Positions 26,685-35,654 are shown, counted from the first letter of the stretch. The stretch: 64,000 nucleotides of DNA from Leptolyngbya sp. FACHB-321 (GCF_014695975.1 NZ_JACJPI010000058.1:558001-622000), one strand, 5' to 3'. Program-made: numbers and translations. Notes: a model not told the origin generated them from the letters alone.

Positions 26685-27674
26685 TCAGATGGCTGGGCTG
26701 TCAGGCTTATGCTTTGGTGCATAGTTCACCACCGGTGGCGGCGCAGGTGGAATCGTTGCCCAACCACGAACGGCAACCTTATCTTTGGTGTTACCTGCTC
26801 CCCGTTCAGAAGTTTGGTCATACTCGTAGGCAGCCTGGTTAAAAGCGGCGCTGGGCGTTTGAGTCGCCGCATCGGCTAACCACTGCTGGTAATCGCTGGG
26901 TGATTGCACGACTACATCGGTTTGATTGGCAGCAAAATAAGTACCGCTATACATTGAGTCCCGCAAGCGATACGTTCCCATTTTTATAGGAGTGAGTTCA
27001 AAATTAATATCCTGCTTGGGAACCACATACTGACTCAAGCGAAAGGCTGGGATGTAAAACCCATGCAGCACGTCCTCCGATCGCAACGTGAACCGAATAC
27101 GGCGATCAACTGGTAAATGCAGTTCAGTGCTGGTAATATCCTGCTCTGGATAGTGAAATACCCATGCCCACTGTTTAGCCATCACATCAATCTGCTCAAT
27201 GGGGGCGACCTCTACTGCATCTTGAATCTGCTGTTGAGGCGTACTGTCAAACGGTTCAGCATAAGCAGGCTCCATCACCTGTGGCACATGCAGATGCACC
27301 AGTTCCATCGGACCACGAATGGACATTTTTTCGTAAGTACGATAACTGACAAAAGCAAGGGTTAACACCAAAACCAGCGGCATTGCTGTCCAAATAATTT
27401 CTAGCCAGGTGTTGCCTTCGATCGGTGGAGCATCGCTCGTGTCGTACTTACTGGCTCGATGAAAGACCAGCGAGTAGATAAAGGGACCAATCACACCCAG
27501 GTAAACGAATGTGCCTAACCCTGTAAAGAGACTGAATAAATCATCCAGCAGCTTCGATTCCGCTGATGCTTCTGGCGGAAACCAGGAGTAAGATTGCTTC
27601 GCCATCCAAACGCTAGCAAACGTAACCAGGATGGCGTAGACCGTCATTATCAAAATTGCGCGGAGTTTCATCAT
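26685..27674 (-). CDS. ctaC: Heme-copper oxidase subunit II without CuA (ARTO type)
   Basis: 329 residues: two N-terminal membrane helices (about 5-25 and 55-75, with a further hydrophobic stretch near 95-110) and a cupredoxin-like outer domain. The second half keeps DVLHGFYIPAF, but the canonical Cys-x3-Cys CuA loop is replaced by RDSMYSGTYFAANQTDV (238-254), and no cysteine lies in the domain. This is the known state of cyanobacterial ARTO subunit II, which is expected to take electrons from quinol instead of cytochrome c. The Pro-rich tail is unusual. ctaD follows after a 75-base gap. Confidence 0.93.
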   Translation of the reverse strand: MMKLRAILIMTVYAILVTFASVWMAKQSYSWFPPEASAESKLLDDLFSLFTGLGTFVYLGVIGPFIYSLVFHRASKYDTSDAPPIEGNTWLEIIWTAMPLVLVLTLAFVSYRTYEKMSIRGPMELVHLHVPQVMEPAYAEPFDSTPQQQIQDAVEVAPIEQIDVMAKQWAWVFHYPEQDITSTELHLPVDRRIRFTLRSEDVLHGFYIPAFRLSQYVVPKQDINFELTPIKMGTYRLRDSMYSGTYFAANQTDVVVQSPSDYQQWLADAATQTPSAAFNQAAYEYDQTSERGAGNTKDKVAVRGWATIPPAPPPVVNYAPKHKPDSPAI

Positions 27675-27696
27675 GACAGCGATCGCATCATATTAA

Positions 27697-27838
27697 ACGT
27701 GAGATAGAAGGCAGAAGGTACAGGGTAAAAGGCAAAGGGTAGAGGGCAAAAGGGCGGGAGCAGAAACCGAAGTCGAGGGAAAAGGGCGAAAAAATATTCT
27801 TACCTTTTGCCTTCTGCCTCCTGCCTTCTGCCTTTCTT
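27697..27838. repeat. A/G- and C/T-rich short repeats in the oxidase operon
   Basis: The gap before ctaC holds purine-rich repeats (GAAGGCAGAAGG) and, at its far end, the complementary pyrimidine repeats (CTTCTGCCTCCTGCC). The two could pair into a hairpin. This is a typical cyanobacterial short-repeat tract. Confidence 0.5.
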
Positions 27839-27841
27839 TAC

Positions 27842-28438
27842 CTAAAGTTGATTAGGATTTTCGCCCAGGTGCAGCAGTTGATCTGCCGTGATGTGAATGC
27901 CGAACTCAGCACCCAGATGTGCACCTAACGTTCCCTGCACAAACATCAGTGCAAAAACAAACAAACCAGCAGCTAAATAGCTCCACTGCACCTGTCTTGC
28001 CATGTCTTTGCGCCAGCGATAGCGTTGAAAACCTCGCCAGACGGTCATCCCTACAATCAGCGTTAAAATGATGACACCCCCAACCCCGTGTACAATCATC
28101 GTCTCCAGGGCGTGAAAGCCCCAGGCGCTTGTAACATCGGTTAGTGGTACAGCCAAAGAAATTTCAAAAAAACCGGCAGCGACCGTAAAAAAAGTAATGA
28201 TTGCGGCGGCTAGCAAGTTATACCAACCAACATCGAACAGCGCAGAGCGGGTAGCCGGAATCGCTAAAAACTTAAAGACTGCTTTCTCGATCGGAAACAG
28301 TGTCGCTACGATATCGAAGGCGATCGCCACAATAAATAAACCCAACGTCAGATGTACCAGGTTGGGATGAATCGGGATTGGATAAGGCAACCCGTTAGCA
28401 CCTAAACTGCCCCACTGTCTTAGTAGATCTGGATTCAT
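27842..28438 (-). CDS. DUF2231-type membrane protein
   Basis: 198 residues with four to five predicted membrane helices. The IPIHPNLVHLTLGLFIVAI start resembles the DUF2231 pattern seen in the neighbouring gene, with a conserved His at the membrane entry. Its start overlaps the stop of the first DUF2231 gene by four bases. Function unknown; both genes lead into ctaC, so they probably help assemble or feed the alternative oxidase. Confidence 0.8.
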   Translation of the reverse strand: MNPDLLRQWGSLGANGLPYPIPIHPNLVHLTLGLFIVAIAFDIVATLFPIEKAVFKFLAIPATRSALFDVGWYNLLAAAIITFFTVAAGFFEISLAVPLTDVTSAWGFHALETMIVHGVGGVIILTLIVGMTVWRGFQRYRWRKDMARQVQWSYLAAGLFVFALMFVQGTLGAHLGAEFGIHITADQLLHLGENPNQL

Positions 28439-28932
28439 GACAGACCGCCTCTAATCGCATCTACAACTGGAATTGTATGCAGACCATAGACCCAAACCAG
28501 TACGCTGCCCAAGTATGACTGAACACAAACTAGCCCAGCTAACAGCACACTTGCTATGAGGTAAGGGATGGGTAACTGCGGTCTTTCCTGTAACCGCAAC
28601 ACATACCGCCATGCTGTGACGATCGCCAAAATTGCTGAGAGCGACCAGCCCAAAATTGTATGGACATTTAAGGTAGACACGGACGCTGCATAAGGTTCTG
28701 CTAGACCCGCTTCGATCTGCCCAAAAATAATGGCGATAAAGATCGAAACCGTTGCGAATGCAAGGTTCCACCAACTAACCTCATGCAATTTGGAGTTCTT
28801 TGTGAAATAGCCGACGACATCGCAGAACACTGCAAAGAGCACCATCGCAATGACAAAATGCACCACGATCGGGTGAATAGTGTCGGGGTAAGGAAGGTTG
28901 TGCTCGTTAAGTGGCGGAAGATAGTTAAACAC
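28435..28932 (-). CDS. DUF2231-domain membrane protein, first gene of the oxidase operon
   Basis: 165 residues with four predicted membrane helices and the DUF2231 landmark IHPIVVHFVIAMVLFAVF. It starts with GTG and overlaps the next gene by ATGA. Paralogous in pattern to its neighbour. This pair, ctaC, ctaD, ctaE and the GMC gene read as one operon. The His residues could bind heme or metal, but this is a guess. Confidence 0.82.
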   Translation of the reverse strand: MFNYLPPLNEHNLPYPDTIHPIVVHFVIAMVLFAVFCDVVGYFTKNSKLHEVSWWNLAFATVSIFIAIIFGQIEAGLAEPYAASVSTLNVHTILGWSLSAILAIVTAWRYVLRLQERPQLPIPYLIASVLLAGLVCVQSYLGSVLVWVYGLHTIPVVDAIRGGLS

Positions 28933-29462
28933 AGGTCTTTAGGAGCATACAGTGACAGCTAAATGGGGCAGTACCCAAAAATCATATTGATAATTTAACG
29001 GTTTCACAGCAATTTAATAAAGGGTTGGTAGATTTAGAGCGAGAACAACTGCCCTGCAAAAGAATACGCTTGCAGGCTATCTTCATTTTCTCCTCTACAG
29101 AATCAGTCCAAAGGGGGAAGGATTTATCTCAGCTATACCGTTCAAAAGATGACGAGCCAGTAATTCCGCCCGTAACTATCTAGTACTCCTGGTCAATCAA
29201 ATTCTTTTAACTACCGAGCACTGCAACGGATTGCGATCGCACATTTTCGTTTTTGGTCGTCCTAAACCAGTAAGGGTGCATTGTAGTGGTGGACGAAGTA
29301 CCAGATTAGAAGCTTTGCTAACAGGCATTTGTTGCTGCGAATTTTGGTGGTCTGGTTATTACTTTTGTTCTGCGGGTCTTGCATGAGCTGTTTGCCGTTG
29401 TGGGTTTTGCCATTTATGGCAGTAGCCATTTTTGACAGTAGAAGTTGCGTGACAAGTAGGAC
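28933..29462. other. Gene-free stretch upstream of the oxidase operon
   Basis: It holds the operon promoter (minus) and, at 29319-29436, a short open stretch reading FVAANFGGLVITFVLRVLHE with stops on both sides. That could be a remnant of a membrane protein, but I cannot support a gene. Confidence 0.35.
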
Positions 29463-29825
29463 ATGAAAGCTGCTGAAGGGGTGCGTGATCGCCTCTCTCG
29501 CCGTATTCTCAACTACAACGAACCTATCCTTAATATCGCTCGTGCTTTAGCAGAAGCACTCCGGTTCGCACATCACAATCATCAAAACGAATCTCTAGTG
29601 GATCTACGCCAACGATGGAACCATAGTTTTGCTAAGGGACATTGAAACCATACCGTTGAATTTCCTCATGAATTACTAAAGCAATCGAATGAGAAGCGGC
29701 TTGCCTACTTCGAGGCTTACACGATCGCGCATCCACTTAAAGAAGCGACAAAACAAACTCTCTTTTTCATCAGTGCTGGAGCGATCTCAAGTATTAAAGC
29801 CGATCTGTTCTTTCACGTAATGTGA
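29463..29825 (+). pseudogene. Broken gene, possibly a transposition ATP-binding protein remnant
   Basis: One frame runs from ATG 29463 to TGA 29823, interrupted by TGA at 29643-29645 and nothing else. The part after the stop reads VEFPHELLKQSNEKRLAYFE and then AYTIAHPLKEATKQTL. By memory this resembles the N-terminus of TniB/IstB-like ATP-binding proteins of transposons, before their Walker A motif. No Walker A follows, so the gene is also truncated. The family link is weak; the interruption itself is seen. Confidence 0.4.
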
Positions 29826-29984
29826 GTCAGAGTCCTCATAACTTACTGCTGAAGAGCTTTGAAGCATCTTCAAAGTGGCAAGACTTTTGGTTCCATGACT
29901 TTTGCAGAGATCTAAGGCTGAATTTTGTTAACATATCTTCATAATCAAAGCTCTACCCCTTAACCTATTTCTCTCTTAAACGCT

Positions 29985-30632
29985 ATGCTGCTACGTCCTG
30001 AACAGCGCACCAAACTTGACGATACAAACGACAACCTCTTTTACGAACAGCCACGCTTTGTCACCCATGTTGACGAAGGCTTTATTCAGCAGTTGACTGA
30101 TCTTTATCAAGAACGGTTGCAGCCAAACACACGCATCCTGGACTTGATGAGTAGCTGGGTGTCACATTTACCTGAGGCGATCGCCTTTGCCCATGTGGAA
30201 GGGCATGGACTAAACGGCGAAGAACTGGCGCGCAACCCACGGCTTGATCATTACTTCGTGCAGAACTTAAACCAGGAGCCGAAGCTGCCGTTTGAGGATC
30301 AATCTTTTGATGCGGTGCTCAACACGGTCTCTGTACAGTACATCCAGTATCCTGAAGCGATTTTTAGCGAAATCCATCGCGTGCTGAAACCGGGTGGCGT
30401 GGCGATCATCAGCTTCTCTAACCGAATGTTTTACCAGAAGGCGATTCAGGCATGGCGTGATGGCACTGAGGGCGATCGTGTGAAGCTCGTTACAGGCTAC
30501 TTCGCTGCCGTGCCAGGCTTCACAAAACCTGAAGTCGTAGCGCGGTCATCCCAGGCACCAAGCATTATGCGCTTGCTTGGCATGGGCGGCGGCGATCCGT
30601 TTTATGCAGTGATTGCCCACCGGGAGGCATAG
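29985..30632 (+). CDS. SAM-dependent methyltransferase (class I)
   Basis: 215 residues. The SAM-binding region is a variant, TRILDLMSSWVSHLP (residues 45-59), in place of the usual DxGxGxG. LPFEDQSFDAVLNTVSVQYI and FSEIHRVLKPGGVAIISFSN are typical methyltransferase motifs. It appears to belong to a cyanobacterial group with this altered motif I. Substrate not known. A chance open frame follows at its 3' end. Confidence 0.85.
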   Translation: MLLRPEQRTKLDDTNDNLFYEQPRFVTHVDEGFIQQLTDLYQERLQPNTRILDLMSSWVSHLPEAIAFAHVEGHGLNGEELARNPRLDHYFVQNLNQEPKLPFEDQSFDAVLNTVSVQYIQYPEAIFSEIHRVLKPGGVAIISFSNRMFYQKAIQAWRDGTEGDRVKLVTGYFAAVPGFTKPEVVARSSQAPSIMRLLGMGGGDPFYAVIAHREA

Positions 30633-31002
30633 GGTAAGAAGGAAGAAGACAGAAGACAGGTCGCGACTCATCTTTAATCGAGCGATCAATCGAGTGTGGC
30701 GTAGTTTCGCCTCACTCATATTGCTGCTAGGCGAAGGTTTAGCACGCTCAACTCAAGGGCTGGTGAGGGGCGATACACGGAAAGATTCGGGGTATTCGCT
30801 CAAATCAGGGAGATATACAGAGACTTTCCGTATATCTAGTAATTGGGCTGCTTCATCTTGCAATGGGAAATGTCTTTACAGATTGTTGGTGTGCATTCAA
30901 ACTCGGCAACCTGATGCTATCCGTAAAGAAGCACTCAAGGAATACTAGAGTGTGTATGTTATACATTGGCAAGGATTTGTAATCAACAGGAACACTACCA
31001 AC
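30633..31002. other. Non-coding stretch with two interlocked inverted repeats
   Basis: Two perfect 8-bp inverted repeats overlap: ACGGAAAG (30777-30784) with CTTTCCGT (30824-30831), and AGATATAC (30811-30818) with GTATATCT (30830-30837). They share bases at 30830-30831, so only one can form at a time. They sit at the left edge of the A+T-rich island. Confidence 0.55.
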
Positions 31003-31359
31003 ATGGAATTATCTGTACTAGCTTTGCAAGCCGCTAATATTGCATTATGGGCAATCGACAAGGTTTCTGGTGGAGCTTTGGAGAAAGCTGGAGCAGATGT
31101 TCTAGAGTTTTTGACCAAAAGCTTTCAAGGCAGACTTCAAATTAGAGGTGCTAAACCAGAGCTTTTGGAAGCTGCAATTTTAAGTGAAGCGGAGTGGGAT
31201 AGAGAGTTTCAGAAAGACCTTGAAAAACTGGTAAACCAGTATCAGCAAGTACAAAATAATTCCGTTTCACAAAACACCGAATCAGGTGTAAACATCAATG
31301 TTGCAAGCAATCCGGGTACAGTGATTGGGCAGCAAATAGGTCAACAGTTTTTTCGTTAA
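31003..31359 (+). CDS. Small protein of the A+T-rich island
   Basis: 118 residues from the ATG at 31003; the frame opens earlier, but this start precedes a clear helix (MELSVLALQAANIALWAIDK). The N-terminal half is helical and partly hydrophobic. The tail, GVNINVASNPGTVIGQQIGQ, is glycine- and asparagine-rich and resembles short beta-repeat tails of some effector-associated proteins. The gene is A+T-richer than its neighbours and lacks HIP1 sites, suggesting transfer. Together with the next gene, 61 bases away, it may form a two-gene unit. Function unknown. Confidence 0.7.
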   Translation: MELSVLALQAANIALWAIDKVSGGALEKAGADVLEFLTKSFQGRLQIRGAKPELLEAAILSEAEWDREFQKDLEKLVNQYQQVQNNSVSQNTESGVNINVASNPGTVIGQQIGQQFFR

Positions 31360-31420
31360 CCAACTATTTCTCAACCTAAAAAGCTCAGATTTAGAATCTA
31401 ATAGTAATTTCATCAGAAGA

Positions 31421-32845
31421 TTGCTCAATTACATTAAAGTAGTTGGCTTTTTGTTGTGTGCTCTAGTTTTCTGGGTTTTATTTGGTTGGCTGGCTGACTA
31501 CTCCTTTCCGTTTGGTCAAGCTCTAGAACTAATGTTTGCTTGTTTTGAGGGAACTGTTTCAGCAAAAATCAATAGCTTGCAACAACATTTGCAAAGAACA
31601 GATGTAGTTTCCCAGCCAGATAACAAGAAACAAGTCCAAAAGCTAAATAATTTAGAGTCTCAAGCCTGGTTATATGAAGGAATTTTAGAGCGTCTTGGTG
31701 CAGATCCTTCTGCAAATCATGAAAAAATTGCAAGAACGCTTGAGGCATTGGAGTATAAAAGAAGTGAAATTCTACAAGAGTTAGAGCCTCGAAGACCTCG
31801 CAGTTATCAAGTTCTAGCAGGATTACAGGATGCTACCCGCGCTTTTTTGGCTAGTCAAGCAGAGAAAGACTATGAACAGCTTCAGAAAATTGTAACTAAT
31901 TTAGTTCTTTTTACGAGAAGTAGGCTACCTTCACAAATTGTGCTTTCAGAAGTTATTAATAAATTAGCTGCGGAGATAACACAAAATACTAATCAAATTA
32001 GTCCTTACCGCCTTCGTCTTGCTTACAGGATCGATGAATTAATGAAGGTTTTATCAACGAAGCTAGTCTTGAATCCTAGTAATTCTAGAACCGATAGCAG
32101 TTACCAGTTAATGGTTAATGAGTTGCGCTCTCGTCTAAATCTTCTGTCTAAGGAGTTCAATAGTCTGCTTAAAGCTAAGTCAGACGATAGAAGTGAGCTG
32201 GATAAACGTATACAAGAAATTTCTAGCCTTTCAAGAAACATTTCTGAGCTACACAGAGAGATCTCCAACCGTGATGCAGATATAGTCGCTTTGCAAAAAA
32301 GTATTCAGAATCTGACGGAAACGGTTCACGATAAACAGGTTCAGATAAACAGTCTGCAAAATTCAATATCTGACTTAAGGAGAGATGTTCAAAATACAAC
32401 TGCGCTTAACCAAGAAAAACAAAATTATATTAACGGTTTACAGGCTCAAGTATCCCAACTAATTCAACAAAAACTAGATCTACAGAAGAGAGTTCAAGAT
32501 TTCTCTGCTTACGCTCAACAAAATCTATCTTCGCTTGAAGAATTACAGAATGAAAAATCTGAGTTAGAGCAACAATATCGGACACTATATCAATACTATC
32601 AACAGCAATATACTGAGATAGAGAATTTGAGGACACAGCTATCTCAAGTTAACCACCCGCAACCTTCTTACAGTCCTCAGCAACAGACTCAATCGAACAC
32701 CAAGCCAATAGAAACCAAAGGAAAAATCTCAGTTGAAGACTATGCAAGAATAGCCAACCAGAATGATTACTATTATGTTCCACTATATCATCGAAAAGAT
32801 GGAACTCCTGTAAGAGGACATTATAAAAAGTATCCAAAAAAGTAA
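31421..32845 (+). CDS. Membrane-anchored coiled-coil protein, island gene 2
   Basis: 474 residues, start TTG 31421 (no ATG before residue 38). One membrane helix (about 7-27) is followed by a helical region and, from about 220 to 400, a long coiled coil with heptads such as LHREISNRDADIVALQKSI. A Gln/Pro/Ser-rich linker leads to a conserved-looking end: YVPLYHRKDGTPVRGHYKKY, similar to a RKDGT-x-V-x-x-HYR motif known from many bacterial proteins of unknown function. The base composition is A+T-rich with no HIP1. Not recognised; it could be a structural or signalling partner of the gene upstream. Confidence 0.75.
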   Translation: MLNYIKVVGFLLCALVFWVLFGWLADYSFPFGQALELMFACFEGTVSAKINSLQQHLQRTDVVSQPDNKKQVQKLNNLESQAWLYEGILERLGADPSANHEKIARTLEALEYKRSEILQELEPRRPRSYQVLAGLQDATRAFLASQAEKDYEQLQKIVTNLVLFTRSRLPSQIVLSEVINKLAAEITQNTNQISPYRLRLAYRIDELMKVLSTKLVLNPSNSRTDSSYQLMVNELRSRLNLLSKEFNSLLKAKSDDRSELDKRIQEISSLSRNISELHREISNRDADIVALQKSIQNLTETVHDKQVQINSLQNSISDLRRDVQNTTALNQEKQNYINGLQAQVSQLIQQKLDLQKRVQDFSAYAQQNLSSLEELQNEKSELEQQYRTLYQYYQQQYTEIENLRTQLSQVNHPQPSYSPQQQTQSNTKPIETKGKISVEDYARIANQNDYYYVPLYHRKDGTPVRGHYKKYPKK

Positions 32846-32894
32846 AGTTTGTTGGTAGGAGTTTAAGATCTCTAGCCGCCGCTAACCTCTGCTG

Positions 32895-33758
32895 TTACTT
32901 ACCATCGATCGCCCCTAAAATCCTGGTTGCCTCCGCACAGAGTACGTCATGGCATTGCCCATTACTGGCAAGTAGTCCGCCCCATTGACTAACATCCTCC
33001 TGGTTGTATCGCAGTGGAGTGCCGTCAAAATGCGTGAGTTGTCCGCCTGCTTCCGTCAAAATCAATTCGGGGGCAGCTAAATCCCAATCTTTGGGTGCCG
33101 ATGTGCCAGAGAGCGAAAGATACAAATCCGCCTGCTGTTCTAGAATAGCGGCGATTTTGCCACCGACGCTGCCAACCGATCGCTGCTGCTGTACCGGAAA
33201 CTGCTGTAGTAGTTGCACAAAACGATCGTTGCGGTGACTGCGACTGGCAACGATCGTCATTTCCCCCAGACGGTTACGTTGGGAGACATAGATCGGTTTT
33301 GGCGCTTCATGCTGATGTTCAACAAAGGTACCGCCGCCTAACGTCGCAAAGTAGAGCCGTTCCGCCGCTGGGCAAACGACTACTGCCAGAATGGGGCGAT
33401 TGCCTGCCAGCAGGGCAATGTGAACCGCATACTCTCCAGTACCGTTAATAAAATCTTTCGTCCCATCCAGTGGATCAATCACCCAGACCAGGGGCTTAGC
33501 TAACCGTTCATGGCTGGGCTGCGTTTTGTACGTTTCTTCGGTCAGGTAAGCAAAGTCCTGCTTTCCTAAACTGGCTTGCAGATTGTTAAGGATGTAGGCA
33601 TCGACCGCAGTATCCGCCGCTGTCACAGGACCATCTGCCGAATCCTGAATTGCAAGGTCTGCGTGCTGAACGTTAAGCAAAATGTCAGCAGCTCCCCAGC
33701 CAATCCGTCGGGCGATGGCCACTAATTCCTGCAATTCTGTAGCGTGCAAATGGTTCAC
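32895..33758 (-). CDS. Inositol monophosphatase-family enzyme, CysQ-like
   Basis: 287 residues from the GTG at 33756-33758, which has AGGAG ten bases upstream; the frame can also begin at GTG 33785. Family motifs: YLTEET, VIDPLDGTKDFINGTGEYAV and WDLAAPELILTEAGG, which bind Mg2+ and phosphate. CysQ-type enzymes hydrolyse 3'-phosphoadenosine 5'-phosphate in sulfate assimilation, while inositol monophosphatase activity cannot be excluded. It follows the PfkB kinase gene by about 47 bases and shares a CT-rich repeat spacer. Confidence 0.85.
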   Translation of the reverse strand: MNHLHATELQELVAIARRIGWGAADILLNVQHADLAIQDSADGPVTAADTAVDAYILNNLQASLGKQDFAYLTEETYKTQPSHERLAKPLVWVIDPLDGTKDFINGTGEYAVHIALLAGNRPILAVVVCPAAERLYFATLGGGTFVEHQHEAPKPIYVSQRNRLGEMTIVASRSHRNDRFVQLLQQFPVQQQRSVGSVGGKIAAILEQQADLYLSLSGTSAPKDWDLAAPELILTEAGGQLTHFDGTPLRYNQEDVSQWGGLLASNGQCHDVLCAEATRILGAIDGK

Positions 33759-33805
33759 TCGGCGTATTCTCCTATCATCTTTCACCTCTTCACCTCTTCA
33801 CTTCT

Positions 33806-34693
33806 TCATCTCTCCTCCATCCATCGCCGTGTCCCAAAGTATTGGCAAGACTGAGCCGCAACCTTAGCGGCGATCGCCAGCGCGCCTTTAAAATCTTCCT
33901 GCAAAATGGCGTGACAGAACGCACCGTGAAAAATATCGCCTGCGCCAAGCGTGTCGATTGTGTTTACCGCAGGCACCGCCATCTGCCTAGCCTCGCTTTG
34001 TCCAGCTTGATCCGCTGCCCAGTACAGAAGTGGCTTTTGCCCTTGCGTAATAGCAAGATGGGGGATGCCCAGCGCCTGTAAAAACGCCATTACGTCTGCA
34101 GTGTTCTTGCAGCCTGGTGGGTAAAAGTTGGCAGAACAGATGACGTAATCAGCCAGAGATAGTACCGTTTCAAAGCCAGGTTTCCAGCTTCCGCCATCGA
34201 CCACCACTGGAATACCCTGTGATCGTGCCTGGGTCGCGATCGCTTGTCCCACATCCATCTGATGCCCATCGATCAGCACGACAGAGACAGCCTGCAGAAT
34301 ATCGCTGGGAAGATGGTCGGCGATCGCTTGCGGTTTTACAGCGTTAAGCGAGACAACGGCTCGGTCTCCCGTGTTTTCTGTCACCATAATTGAGGAAACA
34401 GGGGGTGGGGTGGTGTGAGTCGGGTTGAGGTCTATTAAGGTCACGCCACACTGCTGTAAGTCTGTCAAAATGAGCTGAGTGATCGGATGAGCGCCCAAGG
34501 CACCGAGCACGATCGCAGTTTTACCCAGATGACCAAAAGCGACAGCCGCATTCGTCGCGGGTCCACCAGCCGCTATGGTGGAGTCAGACGCAACAATTTT
34601 TTGATTTGGCGGGGGCGGTCGATCGACTAGATAGATCAGATCCAACGTCACCATTCCCACAAACAGTCCACGATCGAATTGAGCTTGAGGCAT
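33806..34693 (-). CDS. PfkB/ribokinase-family sugar kinase
   Basis: 295 residues from the ATG at 34691-34693; the frame extends to 34819, but that part is a CT-rich repeat. Two PfkB signatures are visible: AAGGPATNAAVAFGHLG near the start, and DTLGAGDIFHGAFCHAI with the catalytic Asp near the end. It phosphorylates a sugar or nucleoside with ATP; the substrate cannot be read. Downstream, 47 bases away, is the CysQ-like gene, so they may be one transcript. Confidence 0.88.
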   Translation of the reverse strand: MPQAQFDRGLFVGMVTLDLIYLVDRPPPPNQKIVASDSTIAAGGPATNAAVAFGHLGKTAIVLGALGAHPITQLILTDLQQCGVTLIDLNPTHTTPPPVSSIMVTENTGDRAVVSLNAVKPQAIADHLPSDILQAVSVVLIDGHQMDVGQAIATQARSQGIPVVVDGGSWKPGFETVLSLADYVICSANFYPPGCKNTADVMAFLQALGIPHLAITQGQKPLLYWAADQAGQSEARQMAVPAVNTIDTLGAGDIFHGAFCHAILQEDFKGALAIAAKVAAQSCQYFGTRRWMEER

Positions 34694-34817
34694 TTCTTCA
34701 GAGTCAGTCGTCAGTTTCCAGTTTCCAGTACCCACCCCTCCACTGTTCAAGACTTCCACCCCTTCACTCTTCCATTTCTCCTCACTCTTTACTCCTCTCC
34801 CTTTACCTTTCTCCCCC
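34694..34817. repeat. Pyrimidine-rich short repeats between divergent genes
   Basis: CAGTTTCCAG-, TTCACTC- and CCTCCACT-like short repeats fill the space between the kinase and rsmI. A similar run lies at about 33775-33830. No gene. Confidence 0.5.
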
Positions 34818-35654
34818 ATGTCAGGAACACTCTACCTTGTCGGTACACCGATCGGTAACTTAGAAGACATGACTTTCCGGGCAGTGCGGCTTTTGCAAAC
34901 GGTTGACCTGATTGCTGCCGAAGACACACGCCATACAGGAAAGCTGCTGCACCATTTTCAGATTACAACGCCTCAGATTAGCTACCACGACCACAATCGT
35001 CATAGTCGTACGGCAGAACTATTAGAGAAGCTGCAACAAGGCATGACGATCGCCCTTGTCACCGATGCCGGAATGCCAGGAATTTCTGACCCTGGCTATG
35101 AGTTGGTGAAAGCCTGTGCCGAAGCAGATATCGTTGTGGTGCCGCTGCCGGGTGCGAGTGCCGCGATCGCTGCCCTGGTTGCCTCTGGTTTGCCGTGCGA
35201 TCGCTTCATTTTTGAAGGCTTCTTACCTGCCAAGCCTCAGGCACGTCGCGCTCATCTAGAGGTGTTGCAAACCGAGTCCCGCACGTTAGTTTTCTATGAA
35301 GCACCCCATCGACTGCGCCAAACGCTGCAAGACTTTCTCCTCTTGGGAGCAGACCGTCAAATTGTACTGGCACGGGAATTGACCAAACGGTATGAGGAAA
35401 TTTGGCGTGGCACCATTGAGGCAGCGATCGCCCATTACAGCACTCGCGAACCGCAGGGCGAATTTACAGTTGTTGTAGCAGGAGCCGCCGCAACTCAGCT
35501 TGTACTGTCTGAAGCAGCGCTGAAAATGGAGTTGCAGCACCTTTTGGAGCAGGGACTCTCGCGATCGGACGCTAGCCGTCAACTCGCACAACAAACGGCT
35601 CTGCCTCGCCGTCAGATCTACCAACTCGCACTATCGATGTCAGATATAGACTAG
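34818..35654 (+). CDS. rsmI: 16S rRNA 2'-O-ribose methyltransferase (C1402)
   Basis: 278 residues of the tetrapyrrole-methylase fold. LYLVGTPIGNLEDMTFRAVR, AEDTRHTGKLLHHF, VTDAGMPGISDPGYELV and YEAPHRL are the RsmI landmarks. It methylates the ribose of C1402 in the decoding centre of 16S rRNA. It is divergent from the PfkB kinase gene, separated by a repeat-rich region. Confidence 0.94.
   Translation: MSGTLYLVGTPIGNLEDMTFRAVRLLQTVDLIAAEDTRHTGKLLHHFQITTPQISYHDHNRHSRTAELLEKLQQGMTIALVTDAGMPGISDPGYELVKACAEADIVVVPLPGASAAIAALVASGLPCDRFIFEGFLPAKPQARRAHLEVLQTESRTLVFYEAPHRLRQTLQDFLLLGADRQIVLARELTKRYEEIWRGTIEAAIAHYSTREPQGEFTVVVAGAAATQLVLSEAALKMELQHLLEQGLSRSDASRQLAQQTALPRRQIYQLALSMSDID

Noticed and set aside
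30613..30948. 111-codon plus-strand frame after the methyltransferase
   Set aside because: Overlaps the end of the methyltransferase, holds the inverted repeats and has a random composition.
34694..34819. 42-codon N-terminal extension of the PfkB kinase
   Set aside because: It is translated repeat sequence (Lys/Glu/Ser-rich) and the ATG at 34693 is in the right place for the fold.
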